Shown here piece after piece: positions 10,885 to 23,100 of a stretch of 64,000 nucleotides of DNA (within the stretch, counting starts at the first letter, position 1; each line of letters begins with the position of its first letter). Source of the DNA: Allacma fusca (Eukaryota; Arthropoda; Collembola; Symphypleona; Sminthuridae); contig OX359246.1 of the NCBI GenBank assembly GCA_947179485.1, forward strand, positions 30,442,001 through 30,506,000, read 5' to 3'. Under the pieces are notes generated by a model. It was not told the DNA's origin. It ran no database searches and worked only from the letters and a program-made list of their open reading frames with translations. A program made the translations under genes and the position numbers.

Positions 10885-12270
10885 CCCACTACTCTAAAAT
10901 ACGCTATGTAGAAATGCGCCAGTTACACCTGCCGTTACTACTACAAAATTCAGATGTGACAGTGTAAACCTCTACCTCTAATTACAACACATTTATATTT
11001 ACGCAAAACACTACCCACTACCACTACCAGTACTTTTGTTGGCGCCTACGTAACCACTACCGAAACACTACTCTAAAAAAATTACATTCGCCACCCACTA
11101 CTCTACACTTGGCTAACGCAAGATGTTGGAATTTTAAAAGTAGTTTTTAATAAAACGTTAGAACCAAACAAAATTAACACTAAAAATGTAGTACCTCCAT
11201 CCATTTCAGATTACAAAATGTCTCAGAAATTATTTCATTACCAGCATTTGCTAACAAACCGAGCAGCCCTACATATGTCAAAACAGCCAATTACCACCGG
11301 CCGGTCCGGTGCTACTCTAAAACTGGTTATGGAAGTACTAGTACTATTTATTAGAGAAAGGGAGGCTTGTTGAATTTTTCCCATAAGGCTGGACGTATAT
11401 TAAATTCAAAAATTTATTAGAAAGCGAGAATTCGTAATCTACCTTTGAAATTGGTTTTCTGAATTTTTCTCTTTAATTCCCGGCTTCGGCTGATCAAACT
11501 TTCTTTGGATCGTCCATAAATACCCTGAATTTCGAGAATGTCCTTCATTGTTCGTTTGTTTTGGGTTTCTTCAGCAATACCGTTTGATTTGAGCAGAGTT
11601 CAACTGTTATATTTGGCACGGACAGTCCGTTGCCACTTTCTTACACCTTTTGTCCATATCGATGGCTTCTAGCTTCCAACTATGGAAATGAATTTCTGAA
11701 CTGACACTAATAAGCGGAAATTTGAAACGATACCTAATCACCTAATACGTGGAACAAAGCAAAGGTACTATACTATCAGTTTATTTTTACGAATGAATTT
11801 TGATGGGTGAAATTCTCATAAATTCCGGTGATACTGATGCTGGTAGACGGTAGACTAGACTGAGTCAGAACAGATAACATCCGGGGGGCACCAATATGAT
11901 TACTTCGAAAATATTTTACACGCGCTTATGCTTAGGCATAACATTTAATATTACATAACTGGTGTGTTTCACTCTTTCACTTGAGGAAGTAATGGTTACT
12001 GCGTTAGCACTACTTATGTATGAAATACGGATGCCTATACCTCTACCTCTACTCTATTGCCACTGCAATAATTTGACGGAACTACAATGTGCTATTTTAA
12101 TAAGTACAGCAACCTCTACCTACCACTACTCCTAGCAGAAACTATCTCAGTGCGGTGCTACTCTACCAGTAACTACTTAATATATGTACTTATTAGAAAT
12201 ACTCTACACTTTACCACTATTCCACTACCACTACGGAAAAGTAGAGTAGTGTGAGCACCACTGTAAGTTT
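10885..12270. repeat. TACCTCTACC-word region
   Basis: Three clusters (about 10885-11112, 11290-11345, 12030-12265) are dense in degenerate CTACTCTACC/TACCACTACC words. The right edge reads GTAGTGTGAGCACCACTG; its inverse, CAGTGGTGCTCACAC, looks like a hAT TIR, but no matching left end or target duplication was found. It may be one disrupted word-rich element or several. No gene is seen in between. Confidence 0.5.
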
Positions 12271-12787
12271 CTAATTGGCTAAGCTAAATAAATTACTGAA
12301 ATCAAAGAAAACCCCGTGTCGTCAACTAGAAACAGATGCTTCCTGCAATAATAATCACACAAGGATCGATATCTTGCTAAAAATACTGTAATCTTATGGG
12401 AAGATTGTTAATTCCCGTGAAATTTTCACAGGGAGTATTAATTATTATCATTTGCCATGATTCAACAATTTCTTGAAATCCATACGTTCTTGCAAAATAG
12501 AAACCTAGATGCGTTAGAACGAAACAGTATACTTAAGAATGTAGTTTTCCCCTTATATAATGTATACACATGCACGTATCTTTTTACTGTCTGCAATTTA
12601 ACTACCTTCACGACGCCTGAGAATTAAAACTTGTTTTACTGGAGTGTTTTCTAGTTAAATACTGTAAGTTAAACATCAGGAAAGGTACGAAGGCACACAT
12701 ATGGGAAAAGTTTAGAATCACAATTATATGGTCTTGAAATGTTACAGAGTTGAAGATACAAGGACCATAGTATTTGCGTATAATAAC

Positions 12788-13646
12788 CAGAGCTTCTGTT
12801 GGGGACAAAATTCTTGTCCCGCCCCCGTCCCGTCCCGTCCCGATATTTTTTCAAAACCTTTGTCCCCAGTCCCGTCGCGACAATCGGGACATGGTGACAA
12901 AAACCATGTCCCAGTCCCGTCCCCAAAAAATTATAAAAACGTTGTCCCCGGTCCCGTCCCGAAAATCGGGACATGGGGACAAAAATCTTGTCCCCGTCCC
13001 GTCCCCAAAATTTTTAAAAAACATTGTCCCCGGTCCCGTCCCCAAAATTAAAAAAAAAATATTGTCCCCGGTCCCGAAAATCGTGACATGTGAACAAAAT
13101 TCCTGTACCGTCCCGATAATTACTGAAAACAGTTGTCGACATTCTCATACCGAAAATCGGAACATGAGGAAAACTTCGTACAAAAAATATTTGTACCAAA
13201 AACATGAAAAACACATTTATAGAATCGTGGCTCCAAGATTCTTCCTTAACTTTTTGAGCAACAAGCCTCATTTTCTACAACCTAAAATCGAATGTCTTAC
13301 CTTCGGTGAAATAGTGTTCACAGAATAGTTTACTCATGAGCATTAAAGCTGGAACGTTACCCATGTTCTGCTATGCTTGCTCGTCCCGTCCCGTTATACA
13401 CACAACCAAAAAGCATGTCCCGTCCCGAATATAATGGGGACAATTGTTTTTGTCCCCGTCCCGTCTCGAATATAGTGGGGACAATTTGTTTTGTCCCCGT
13501 CACGTCCCTGATATAATGGGGACATTTTTTTTGTCCTCGTCCCGTCCCGAATACGACATGGGGAAAATTATTTTGTCCCCGGGGACGTCCCGTCCCGGTC
13601 CGTCGAGTGTCCCGACGTCCCGTCCCCGTCCCCGGCAGAAGCTCTG
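12788..13646. mobile_element. GTCCC-word hAT MITE with 8-bp target duplication
   Basis: The TIR CAGAGCTTCTG(T/C)(T/C)GGGGAC is present at both ends in inverse orientation. ATAATAAC is duplicated at 12780-12787 and 13647-13654. The 859-bp interior is packed with GTCCCGTCCC words and with small hairpins of the type GGGGACAAAA...TTGTCCCC, a striking GC-rich island in AT-rich DNA. Only repeat-driven ORFs exist (for example 12774-13328), none credible. Confidence 0.92.
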
Positions 13647-13972
13647 ATAATAACTATATAGTACTTCATCAATGACAGCGTATTCCATATTTGTTGACCT
13701 AACTCTAATTCACTAGGAATGTATGTACGCTGTCTAAAATGATTGATTTCTGTTAATTTTATTTCTTAACAAGTACAGAATTTTAAATGTACATATTCCG
13801 ATTGTCAGATAAATTTTCAAGTTCCGGCAACCAAGAGTCGGAGTACGATTACTTGGGAAACAAGTTTAGTACGGCTGTCTCTATCGTTAAGTAAAGAAGT
13901 AATTACGGGCTTGAGTCTTTACTTTCGTATCTTCCTTCTAGTTAGATGTTGGTTAGCACCGACAAGTTCATA

Positions 13973-16389
13973 ATGTACTACTTTAAAAATTACCGTAAAA
14001 TATCCCTGTTTTTAGTTTGCTTGACATGTGGTGTTGCCGGCGAGAGTCAATTCAATAAAATATGTATAAGAAGTGGACAAAATCAAGAGTGCAGTAAGAT
14101 AACGTAAGTTAAATTGCAGAACCAATGTACTGTTAAAGGGGTTCGAGTTGTTTGAGTAATCATAACCCGAAATATTGTAGAACAGTAGAGGTTTGGTATT
14201 TTTTGGCATTTTACCTGCCCATTATGCAAAGGCATCTTTTGTATCTAGGACAATATTTTGGGGATCTCCATTGAGCATTTTAAGCCTAGCGCAGGTATTT
14301 TGGTAATACTTTTCGATATGCAGCTTAAGCTGTGTACTTTCTAATTTTGTTTACTTAAGCACGTAATCTTTGTACATTATGTTTGGAGTTGAAATAAACA
14401 ACGTTTCGACAAAATAATTAATTTTTAATTTAGTTGTTTCCAAGATAATGTTCCTGTAAATCTTTGTTTTTACAACAAATATTAAAACTCCCTTACGCAA
14501 TAAAGTTGTGAACAAATCAACAGTAAACAGGTTTGGAACTTTGCCACAGTTAGCATAAATTTGAAATGTTTACGAAATAAATTTCCATAAACGAGGCCAA
14601 TAATATTGAAAACTCTTGCTAAAAAAATATCAAAATCCCAGACCACCAAATAAATTTCCCTTTGCTTTTAAATTTCATCTGCCTGATTTTTCCACTGGAA
14701 TTTATTAAACCACGCTATATATGGGTTTCAGAAATCACCCATAAGTATAAGCCTAGATTTTCCTTTGTAGTATTTTAGTATTTAATTTTCTAAAGTAGTG
14801 TTATACTTTCAGGATAGAAAAAAAGTCCTGCAATAATGTACTACATAGGCATGTACCACACTGTGCCAAGCCAGTGGATGAGCTTTTCCAGGGTTTTCAT
14901 CTCCGTGGACTAGTTGATCTCCCTTCATTCACCCCACCATGGTTAAATAGGACGTTATACAGGGAAGGACAGAAGTGGGCACGGGATAATTATTCCCTGG
15001 TGACATTTTGTCACTACGTCGGCGCCCTTCTTGTTGCATGTAGCGCAGAAGCAGGTAAAGTCATTTTAGGGACGGGGAAGTCTCACGTATTGGAAAAAGC
15101 CTTACCAAGGTATGCCGCAACGATGAGGCAAATTTGGTTATGGTATGAAAATGATTTATCAAATGAGGATGAGATTGTATTCACGAGTTTGACAAATGTC
15201 CGAGCAATACACCAGTCAGTTGATGTTCAGTACGGAAACTCCACTGCTGAGCAAGGGGCCACTTGGATAAAGGAGAACCTGGATTGGCCACTGGATGACG
15301 CTATGTGGGATGCGCTCTGGATGGACATGAATAATTCGAATATTCCGGAACGATACCGGCGTTACACTGAAAACATTCTTGAAAACCTGAAAACGTCCCA
15401 AATCACTTTGAACCAATTCCACATGGCAATGACGCAGCATCTGTTTGTGGCGATCCCCTTCATCGTAAGGCACAGCATTGATGTCACAAATCCAACTGAG
15501 GAACAAATGCTAGGCTGGAACCACGTGTGGGCAGTTTTGGGCTACGCATTGGGGATTGAGGACGAGTACAACGTAGCCCTGCATCCGAGTTTAGAAAAGA
15601 CAGAGGCATACTATTTGGAATACTTTAACAAAATTATCCTCCCAGGGTTATTTAACATTCAGACTGATTCAAAACTTTTGGTGGAAGTTCTATTAGAGGT
15701 ACTGTGGGGCTCGTTATACTTTTTATAATTTTAAATGGGATTTATAAAGCTGACTCTCTAATGTGAAAGCAGTGTAAATTCAGCACACTCTGTAAGAGCG
15801 TTCATTAAAAGCCTGAAAGCAGCAAATTTGGAGAAAAGGTCTATTTCTCTGACGGGGAAGACAATTATTATAGAAAAAATCAAAAGATGTGGATACTATT
15901 AGAAAAATTAAAAAATGTGTATGTAAATGTGGATGCTTAAATGCTTTTGCTCATAATTGTAAGGGCGTCTCTTGCAGCATGAGTGCACAGTGTCAATGGT
16001 ATTTTTTATATGTAATATTTAATATTAATAAAAATATGTATAAATAAATTTAATTAACAATAATAATTATTGTTGTTTTTATGTGTTGATAGATCGTGCG
16101 TAAAAGCTCATCAAGCTTTGAAATTTTTAGCCCACGACTTGTTATGACCGCCATTCTTGCGCATGTTGTGGGTGTCGAGACTCCAAATATGGAATCACTG
16201 CTATCAACTGTAGACAAAATAATCTTTCATGCTCAAACACCAGCCATGAGATTGATGAGATACGGTCCACAGTTTTTCACTGACGTGGTAAACAAGTATT
16301 CGAAGGCTCAAGCTGAGGCTGTGATGGAGACTTGGTTCAAATATGCTGTTAAATCTGACTACCTTATTGCGAAGTACATGTATTACTAG
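13973..16389 (+). CDS. Secreted DUF2236 / MpaB-like (ER-bound oxygenase) family protein
   Basis: Three exons: 13973-14103, 14813-15698 and 16093-16389, with GT-AG junctions and matching phases (2, then 0), giving about 437 residues. The N-terminus is signal-peptide-like (KISLFLVCLTCGVAG), followed by a few cysteines. The middle exon carries features I recognise from the DUF2236 / rubber-oxygenase-MpaB fold: FCHYVGALLVACSAEAG, VRAIHQSV, a region around QFHMAMTQHLFV, and NHVWAVLGYALGIEDEYN. The last exon continues the helical fold (SPRLVMTAILAHVVGVETP). Known family members bind heme and cleave carbon chains or are uncharacterised; the substrate here is unknown. The signal peptide suggests ER or extracellular location. 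Reading frames are intact, so the gene looks functional. The stop-containing extension after 15698 is intron. Confidence 0.8.
14104..14812 (+). other. Intron 1 of the DUF2236-like gene
   Basis: Bounded by AAC|GTAAGT and TTTCAG|GATAGAA. AT-rich; no other feature seen. Confidence 0.75.
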
Positions 16390-16790
16390 ATTAGTATCTC
16401 TCTAAAATGATTATTCCTTTTCATAGAATATAATACGCATATCTTTGTGTGCAAATATAATTTACTCTTGTAAATTTAATAACATAAACTACGAACTGAT
16501 GAATTGATGCGTAACTTTTGCCGTTGTATCTACACACAAAGGGTATAACTGCAAAGGAGAAATTTCACACGTAATTATCGATTATACACTTCGCCTTTTT
16601 ATTAGATGTAATTACATATAAGGTATATATAAGCAGTTTAAATAGTAAATATGGTTCGATTGTGTCTCAAAAAATTACATTTTTCAATAATAATCAAGTG
16701 TCGATTCCTTTACTACAGTAATATATTGTTTACTAAATAAATTCATGCACCTTAAAATGCAGTGAAGTTTATTTGAACGCAAATTGAACG
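16390..16790. other. Spacer between the DUF2236-like gene and the duplicated block
   Basis: AT-rich 3' flank with no gene. The nearest AATAAA on the plus strand is near 16736, rather far for a polyadenylation signal. Confidence 0.4.
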
Positions 16791-17433
16791 CTGAACGACT
16801 GAGACAATAGTATTTTGTTTTTTGGTTTGTTGGAGGATTGAGTTAGTAATAATTTATCTTTTTTATATTTCCTTAGTCCCAAAAAGAGATTAACACAAAA
16901 GAGAGGGAATGGTAACTTCTGGAATAATTAAATTTAAAAATAACATTGTCCTTACAATGAGCCAAATGAGCCATGCACCGTCGTTGTGATAGCCTGAGAC
17001 CCTTTGTATAATCTCAGGAGACGATAAGGCTAAAAAAGGTAAAAAGGAAGTGCTGCGGTGTCAACAATCAGTTTATTCTTCAAACAAGTGAAACCTGTTA
17101 TCATATAATCTTCTCAAAAATAAATGTTGCAGAAAAATCTCATAATACTATCCACTGTACTTGCTGCTTTCGATCCCTATCTCTAAAAAAACCTTCTACA
17201 AGAATAAAATTGGCTGTATGCTATGGACAAATCTTTTGACCTTCTGAAATTTGTTTCCATGCACAACATGTCATCGAAAGCATCTACGGCAATTTACTGT
17301 ATATTTACGTGCTGGATAATGTATTTATTTGTACAGACCACCCATTGAAGACTCTCGATTCTTGCTATTTTGGATGTAGATTTATGTAGTCAAATAAATA
17401 TTCAGAGAGATTATGATTTCTAGTCAAATCCTA

Positions 17434-17439
17434 TTTATT
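17434..17439 (-). terminator. Polyadenylation signal of peptide gene copy 2
   Basis: TTTATT on the plus strand (AATAAA on the gene strand) about 70 bases after the stop, as in copy 1. Confidence 0.6.
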
Positions 17440-17508
17440 ATACACGAGTGTAAATCATTTTAACACATTATTACTCATTTTGATCCTGGGACTTCACAGT
17501 TCAAAGTT

Positions 17509-17807
17509 CTATGGACAGTAAATACAGGTGCATCTAATTAAAAAATGGCATGTCCCAGAACAAGGTCTCTTTCCAGCGTACGGTCCAGTTGCTGGCTTTA
17601 TGTTCTTTCGGCAGTAATTAGCACATTCCCTTGAGTTCGGGCAGCCATGTCCAGCGGAGCAAACGTCTATAAATTAACCATTGAATCAACCACTTGAGTC
17701 CACTATTTTATAGCAAAGTTTTTAAGAGACAAACGGTTATTACCTGCACAAATTGCGACCATGACCACAACAAGAATGCAAATGCTGACGACTTGGTTCT
17801 TCTTCAT
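17509..17807 (-). CDS. Secreted cysteine-rich defensin-like peptide, copy 2
   Basis: Exons 17807-17744 and 17666-17509 on the minus strand mirror copy 1 exactly in length (64 and 158 bases) and phase, with a GT-AG intron of 77 bases. The signal peptide is unchanged and all nine cysteines are kept. The clearest difference is near the C-terminus, HFLIRC here against HFVYRC in copy 1. Both copies read through to TAG without damage, which suggests two working paralogues from a recent duplication. Function is inferred as for copy 1: an extracellular CxxxC...CxC peptide, likely immune or venom-like. Confidence 0.75.
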
Positions 17808-17982
17808 TTTGTATTCGGGTAAATTTGAAACCGTTTACAGATAAAATTGGCTCTTGTGAATTTTTAAAATGCTCAAAATATTTTTCCAAGGATTTTCAAA
17901 ATTCTAGCAATAAAGAGAGTCAAGTTCCACCACTATGATTTGCAACTGGATGAATGAATTGCTAACAACATGTTCATTTTAT

Positions 17983-17991
17983 CTTTTTATA
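17983..17991 (-). promoter_or_regulatory. TATA box of peptide gene copy 2
   Basis: TATAAAAAG on the gene strand, about 175 bases upstream of the ATG because of an insertion in the 5' leader relative to copy 1. Confidence 0.45.
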
Positions 17992-18420
17992 CTCTTTGAG
18001 AAAACCAATTTCAAACAAGAGCGTAAATTTCGAGCTTAAATAATAATAAGTATGTAAGCTTAAATAGTGTATTTTTCCTTACAATTGGGAAACCTCAGCT
18101 AAATTATATTTGTTTTAGCTAATAATATAAGTGACGCCCTATTTCCTTATAATTTGTGTAGATTTTATTATAAATTAATGAATTAAGTTGATTTAATGGC
18201 ATAACGCTGTAAAATGCGATGGCATACAATAAAGAAGATTATAATAGTTTTCGTTTACAAAAATAAAACAATGACCAGGAAATTGACGTCACACTACCAA
18301 GAAATTATAAAATAATAATAGCACAATAATTCCCGACAAATTGATAATGAAATTTACAGGAATAAATGGGATTTAGATTAGGATTGTACACGTCAAGTCA
18401 CAATCAGTAGAGAGTCAACT

Positions 18421-20148
18421 TTTACATACAAACATTTTTGCTTTCAATCAGCTGCAAAACTATGGATTAAAAATGAATTCTAAAGTAACTATCGAAACTG
18501 TAGTTGTCCACATAGATCTAAAGTTACTTGAGTATTTGACACTGGTAAGTCTGAACCATAGTCCGGAAAATCATTGTTTATTAACTATTAATTATTAACT
18601 AAATAATCGTGCTTGATTCCGCAAATTGTTTATTTTATTCCCAAAAATGACAGTTTCAACATGTTCCACGGGGTTTTATTAAATCATAAATTTTTATTTT
18701 ACATACTTTTGGGATCATAGTCCTGTGGTCTGTTCTGGTCTGGCCCCGATATTGGGCGGACCATAAAAATCAGTAATAGACCATTATAAATGGTCCGGAC
18801 CTGGTCACTGGCATCCGTAGTGTGCATTATAACTTTTGTGTGGATAGACTTCCGCTATGATACATGTTGTTTCTTTATTTTGCAATTAAATAATAAAGGT
18901 CAATATTATTCGTTTGTAACAATTTACTACATTCGATCTGCTGACAAGGCAAAGGCTGCTCCAACAACTAAATTTTAAAAAGTTCACCAAATTCCTGAAG
19001 TTAGATTTAATTATTAAGTGTGACATTCCTAAACCCTTTTAGCATTTTAAGGCATGCGATCTAAAACCGGAAATTGTCTAGAAAGTTCATGAAATTATTC
19101 ATGGACCACAGGAAATAAACTCATTTAATTGTAAGTTGTAAGTAAGTACCTGCAAGTATCTACTTTCTACTTTACAATTCAAGCAATACTCCTTGCTTGA
19201 CTGAATGCTGACAAGTTTAGAATGAGCCATCACAATATCATGACCGCAGCAAGAACACAAATGTCACACGTTTTTACACAAAATGTTTTTTACAACTTCT
19301 CAACTCCATCGCAGAAGCTCAGCCCTTAATCAAGAGAAATGTTGTTTGTTTCCTTATTTCTACAACGGAATTTGGATCATTAAAGTTCCACAACAAACGT
19401 AAGTACTCCATACAGAATTTGAGCAGTAGCAGTGATTCATCATTGCTAAAATTTGAATTGCACATATAAGCATACATAATTATCCGCATATATATGTACT
19501 TAATGCATTTACAAAACTGCCGGAAGCACACACGTGAAGTCCATTAGAACCTGTTTGAATTTTTACTACCAGATTCTTAAGCATAGACTTCTGTACCAAC
19601 ATGTCAAACATATGTACATACATACATAGGATATACCTTCTATAGCTCTATATCGGCACTTTCAAGTTATTGCAGCAAAATGCCAGAATCTCTCACTGCG
19701 TAAATGCATCTTTATTTACCTCCAAGGCAGGTTTTTTAAAAATGTTCAAATGGTTCGAATCATGTATACAGTGGGTTACCAATGGAGTGGTTACCCTGTG
19801 TATAGATAGCATCCTAACTGTACTGGAAATGCTAAATTCGCCCCAGAATGCTAAAGACAGACAGTAGCAAGTAATCTATAGGGACATCTTTAGATATAAG
19901 TATAGCCGCAAGAAGTTTTATTACCCCTTGGAAACCACTATATAGGAAATTTACTTGGCATAATTATACATACTTGAATTAGCAAGTCAGTTTTCATGCA
20001 GCTAAAATAAGCTCCTGGAAATTGCACTGCAGTTTTGTAGTCCAATGCAATGCTCAATATTTGCTTCATTCAATTAAAATTCCTTCGCACACCTATACAG
20101 TCTTCCATGGATACTGGATTGGCAATATAATTATATTTACTGACGAAA
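18421..20148. other. Intergenic region
   Basis: AT-rich, with the possible exon relic at 19205-19262 and a fragment at 19910-19960 (GGAAACCACTATATAGG) related to the pogo-like MITEs further right. The short ORFs here have no supporting features. Confidence 0.4.
19205..19262 (-). pseudogene. Possible relic of a third peptide-gene exon 1
   Basis: ATCATGACCGCAGCAAGAAC and the following ACAAATGTCACACG resemble the signal-peptide exon of the two peptide genes (ACCATGACCACAACAAGAAT, then GCAAATGCTGACGAC). There is no intact ATG-led frame and no exon 2 nearby. Low certainty. Confidence 0.3.
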
Positions 20149-23100
20149 ATGCCAACTGTGTGTGAGCTCGTTGTTAGTGCCTTAGTGCTGCTCTCATCAG
20201 TTGCTATCCAAACTTGTGGACAAGAGGACCACGCAATACCCTCCCTTCCTCTCATAACGTTTCCAGTGCTTAACAGGTGTACGGATAATGTTCAAAGTCA
20301 ATTCGTGGTTCCAGAAACGCTGAAATATCGCCACTACTCAGCTCAGAAGCTCAACCTCTTGACTAAAGTTATTAACGCTCCTCTGTTCGAGTTTGAGTTG
20401 AGGTTGAAAGAACTGCCTTGCAAAATTGATACTTTTAGTGTGACAGTGTTCATTGCCAACAATGGTACGAGTTGTAGTGGGAAAAATGTATTTTTAAACT
20501 TCACAGCAGATGGCTCCATCAATCGACTGGTTATATCTGATGATAATGATTATCTTGAGGAGATAATTTACCACAAGGACAATTTCTGTATATCAAGGTA
20601 TACAGTAATAAAAGTACAGATATAGTTAGTAATGATTAGCTTCAATTTTTATTCATTTTGTAAATTTTAATACTTACATGAATGAACCCATTGATTACCC
20701 AAAAGCATTTCCAAGGATTTCATCTCCCTGAATTTCTGCAAATCCAAATGTTACTTGAATGACGACGAGGCCGGTCAAAATATATGCGTTCCAAGGTGCT
20801 GTGCTTCTGGAAGCATATCATCAGGTGAGGGTAAGAATGTCATTGGATGTGTATCAACCGTTGGATCAGAGTGGATACCGGAAATTTTTTCCACTGAAAG
20901 GTCTGTCGAAGCTGAGTCACAAGTTAATGTTCAGTTAGTAGTTCAAGATGCGTATGCAAATCAATATTGGAATTGCACGGGGAAACAATACACACAACGA
21001 ATTTTAGACACGTCTGGGTATGACTGCCTTAACTATTATAATACAAATATGTTAAATACAAATGTATGAATGACCAGGCTGGGTCAAATCATGATATTTG
21101 GTGTGATTGTTAGATTGCCAAATTTTCTAGCCGTAATAATTACATTAGTATAATTATTACAAATAGTATTTGGGTTCATAGGAAAAAAAATACGTTATGG
21201 ATGTTTGAAAATATCTCCATAAGTAAATGTGATCGTATTAATTGTAACTGTATCAATTTTTTAGTTTCATTTAACACACAATCAGCTATTTTCGAAGGTT
21301 TTTTATTAACGGCGTTATAATATAATAATATATAATACGCATAATAATTAAATTATAAAAAGTTCATGTATATATTTGCCTGTACTTATATATAAGCTTT
21401 ATGAAAATTCTACAAATTTTTCTAGAAAGAAGCTGCTTCTAAACCATTATAAAATATTGGACACAAATAATTAACTTTGCAGCCCTTAACTTAAAATCTG
21501 TAGTCAAATTGGCTTCTAAAGAAAATTTTGATGTCTGCATAGGTTACTCGTCCCTTAAGTGCACTAATTAACGGGAGGCAAATTACATGACCCACCTGGT
21601 ACAATAATACTAGTTGTTTTTTTACTCATGTGCATTTATTAACTAATTAATTTATACGAATACCTAAATTGTTTACATTGCAGGTTCCGTATTTTACAGG
21701 ATGGAAGAATCATGTTGAAAAAACAATTTTCACGGGGAGATGAATGGGAAGAAATCTTGTCTGGGGAAATGCCATACAAGTTCTGCGTCGATGGTTATTG
21801 GGACCGGCTGAAATCCGATAATTACGAAATAGATTCATCAATACTATTAAGGCAATGTGAACCAAAGGAGACTTCCAACCAGAGAGCAAAATTCCCACCA
21901 CGGAAGGAAGTAGGGGTGGTGTGGAAGCCAAAATACATTATATTCCTGGTTCACATTCCATGTGCTTTTATCTATTTCGTAGTTTTGGTAATATATTTGT
22001 CAATATGGGACAAGCACCGGGTTCATGGATGGACGGTAGTAGGCTTGGTATCATCTCAGTTTCTGGTATACATCCTCCTTATTTTCATTATTTGGTCATT
22101 GGTTCCTGAAGATGTTGTGTTTGCAGCAAATAATCTCGATGGAATTTGCGCCATATTTGGTAATACTTTATAATTTGAGAAGCTTTTGCGGATACATTGC
22201 ATTTAATTATATTCGATTGATTTTTTGTGTAACGGAAGGAATTTTGTACTAGGCATTCTGCATCATTTTTTCTCAATAAGTGTGTACTCTTGGACAGTTG
22301 TTCTTACATTTGATGTGTGGTCCACGTTGAGGTTGGTCCTTTGCAAGTCAAGAAAATGGTTCATACTATTTTGGGTCATAAATATTTACGTAGTATATGC
22401 GTATCTTGGTGCAGTTCCATTAGACCGCAATCATCCCGCTCAATGGGGAGGCTTCTGACGGCTTATACTGGTTTTGGCTTTGGGGTTCCAACCGTCATTG
22501 TGTTTATAGTAGCAGCCATATTGCAGCTCGTTCCTCAGTATGATACATAAACACAATAACAATCCCTGGCAATAAGGCGGAACAATTAATTTTTACTGGT
22601 CGATGGGAAAATTTGTTGCAGGATGAAAAACGTTGTGATTCCGGGTTACAACAAAAGTTGTGTAGTTTCAGGAGGTAAACCATACTTGCTGTACGTTTCT
22701 ATGATAAACACTGCCCTTTATATTATCAACCTTGTATTTGCTGGGCTGACCCTTAAGTCATTGTGGGCAGCTAGTAAGATGGCCAGCAAACTTACAACAT
22801 CCAGGAAAGAATCATCTAGAAACAAGTAACGACGATTTATTTAATATAGAAATAGTAATTATTACTGATTCTTCTAGTTTTTAGACTTCTATTGACGACT
22901 TGTTGTATGAATTAATGGGTCACCCACGAATACTGTAGCCGCCTTACGAACATTTTCCCCGCAAGGGTAGAAATATTATAACACTTCCGTTTCCTTCTTT
23001 GTATAGTATTAAATTACGTCACATGTCGGTAGCAAACAGTCCGTAATGTGACAAAGTGTAATACATACATAAATACATCTTCGATGATCTACAGAGTTTC

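Larger units (their letters stand above)
16790..18420. repeat. Duplicated block, copy 2
   Basis: Same orientation as 8040-9620 and contains the second peptide gene. It has extra AT-rich insertions and a piece around 16950-17060 not seen in copy 1. Coding exons are better conserved than introns and flanks by eye. Confidence 0.8.

Noticed and set aside
12728..13328. Overlapping Pro/Arg/Ser-rich ORFs on both strands
   Set aside because: They arise from the GTCCC-word array of the hAT MITE and have no independent support.
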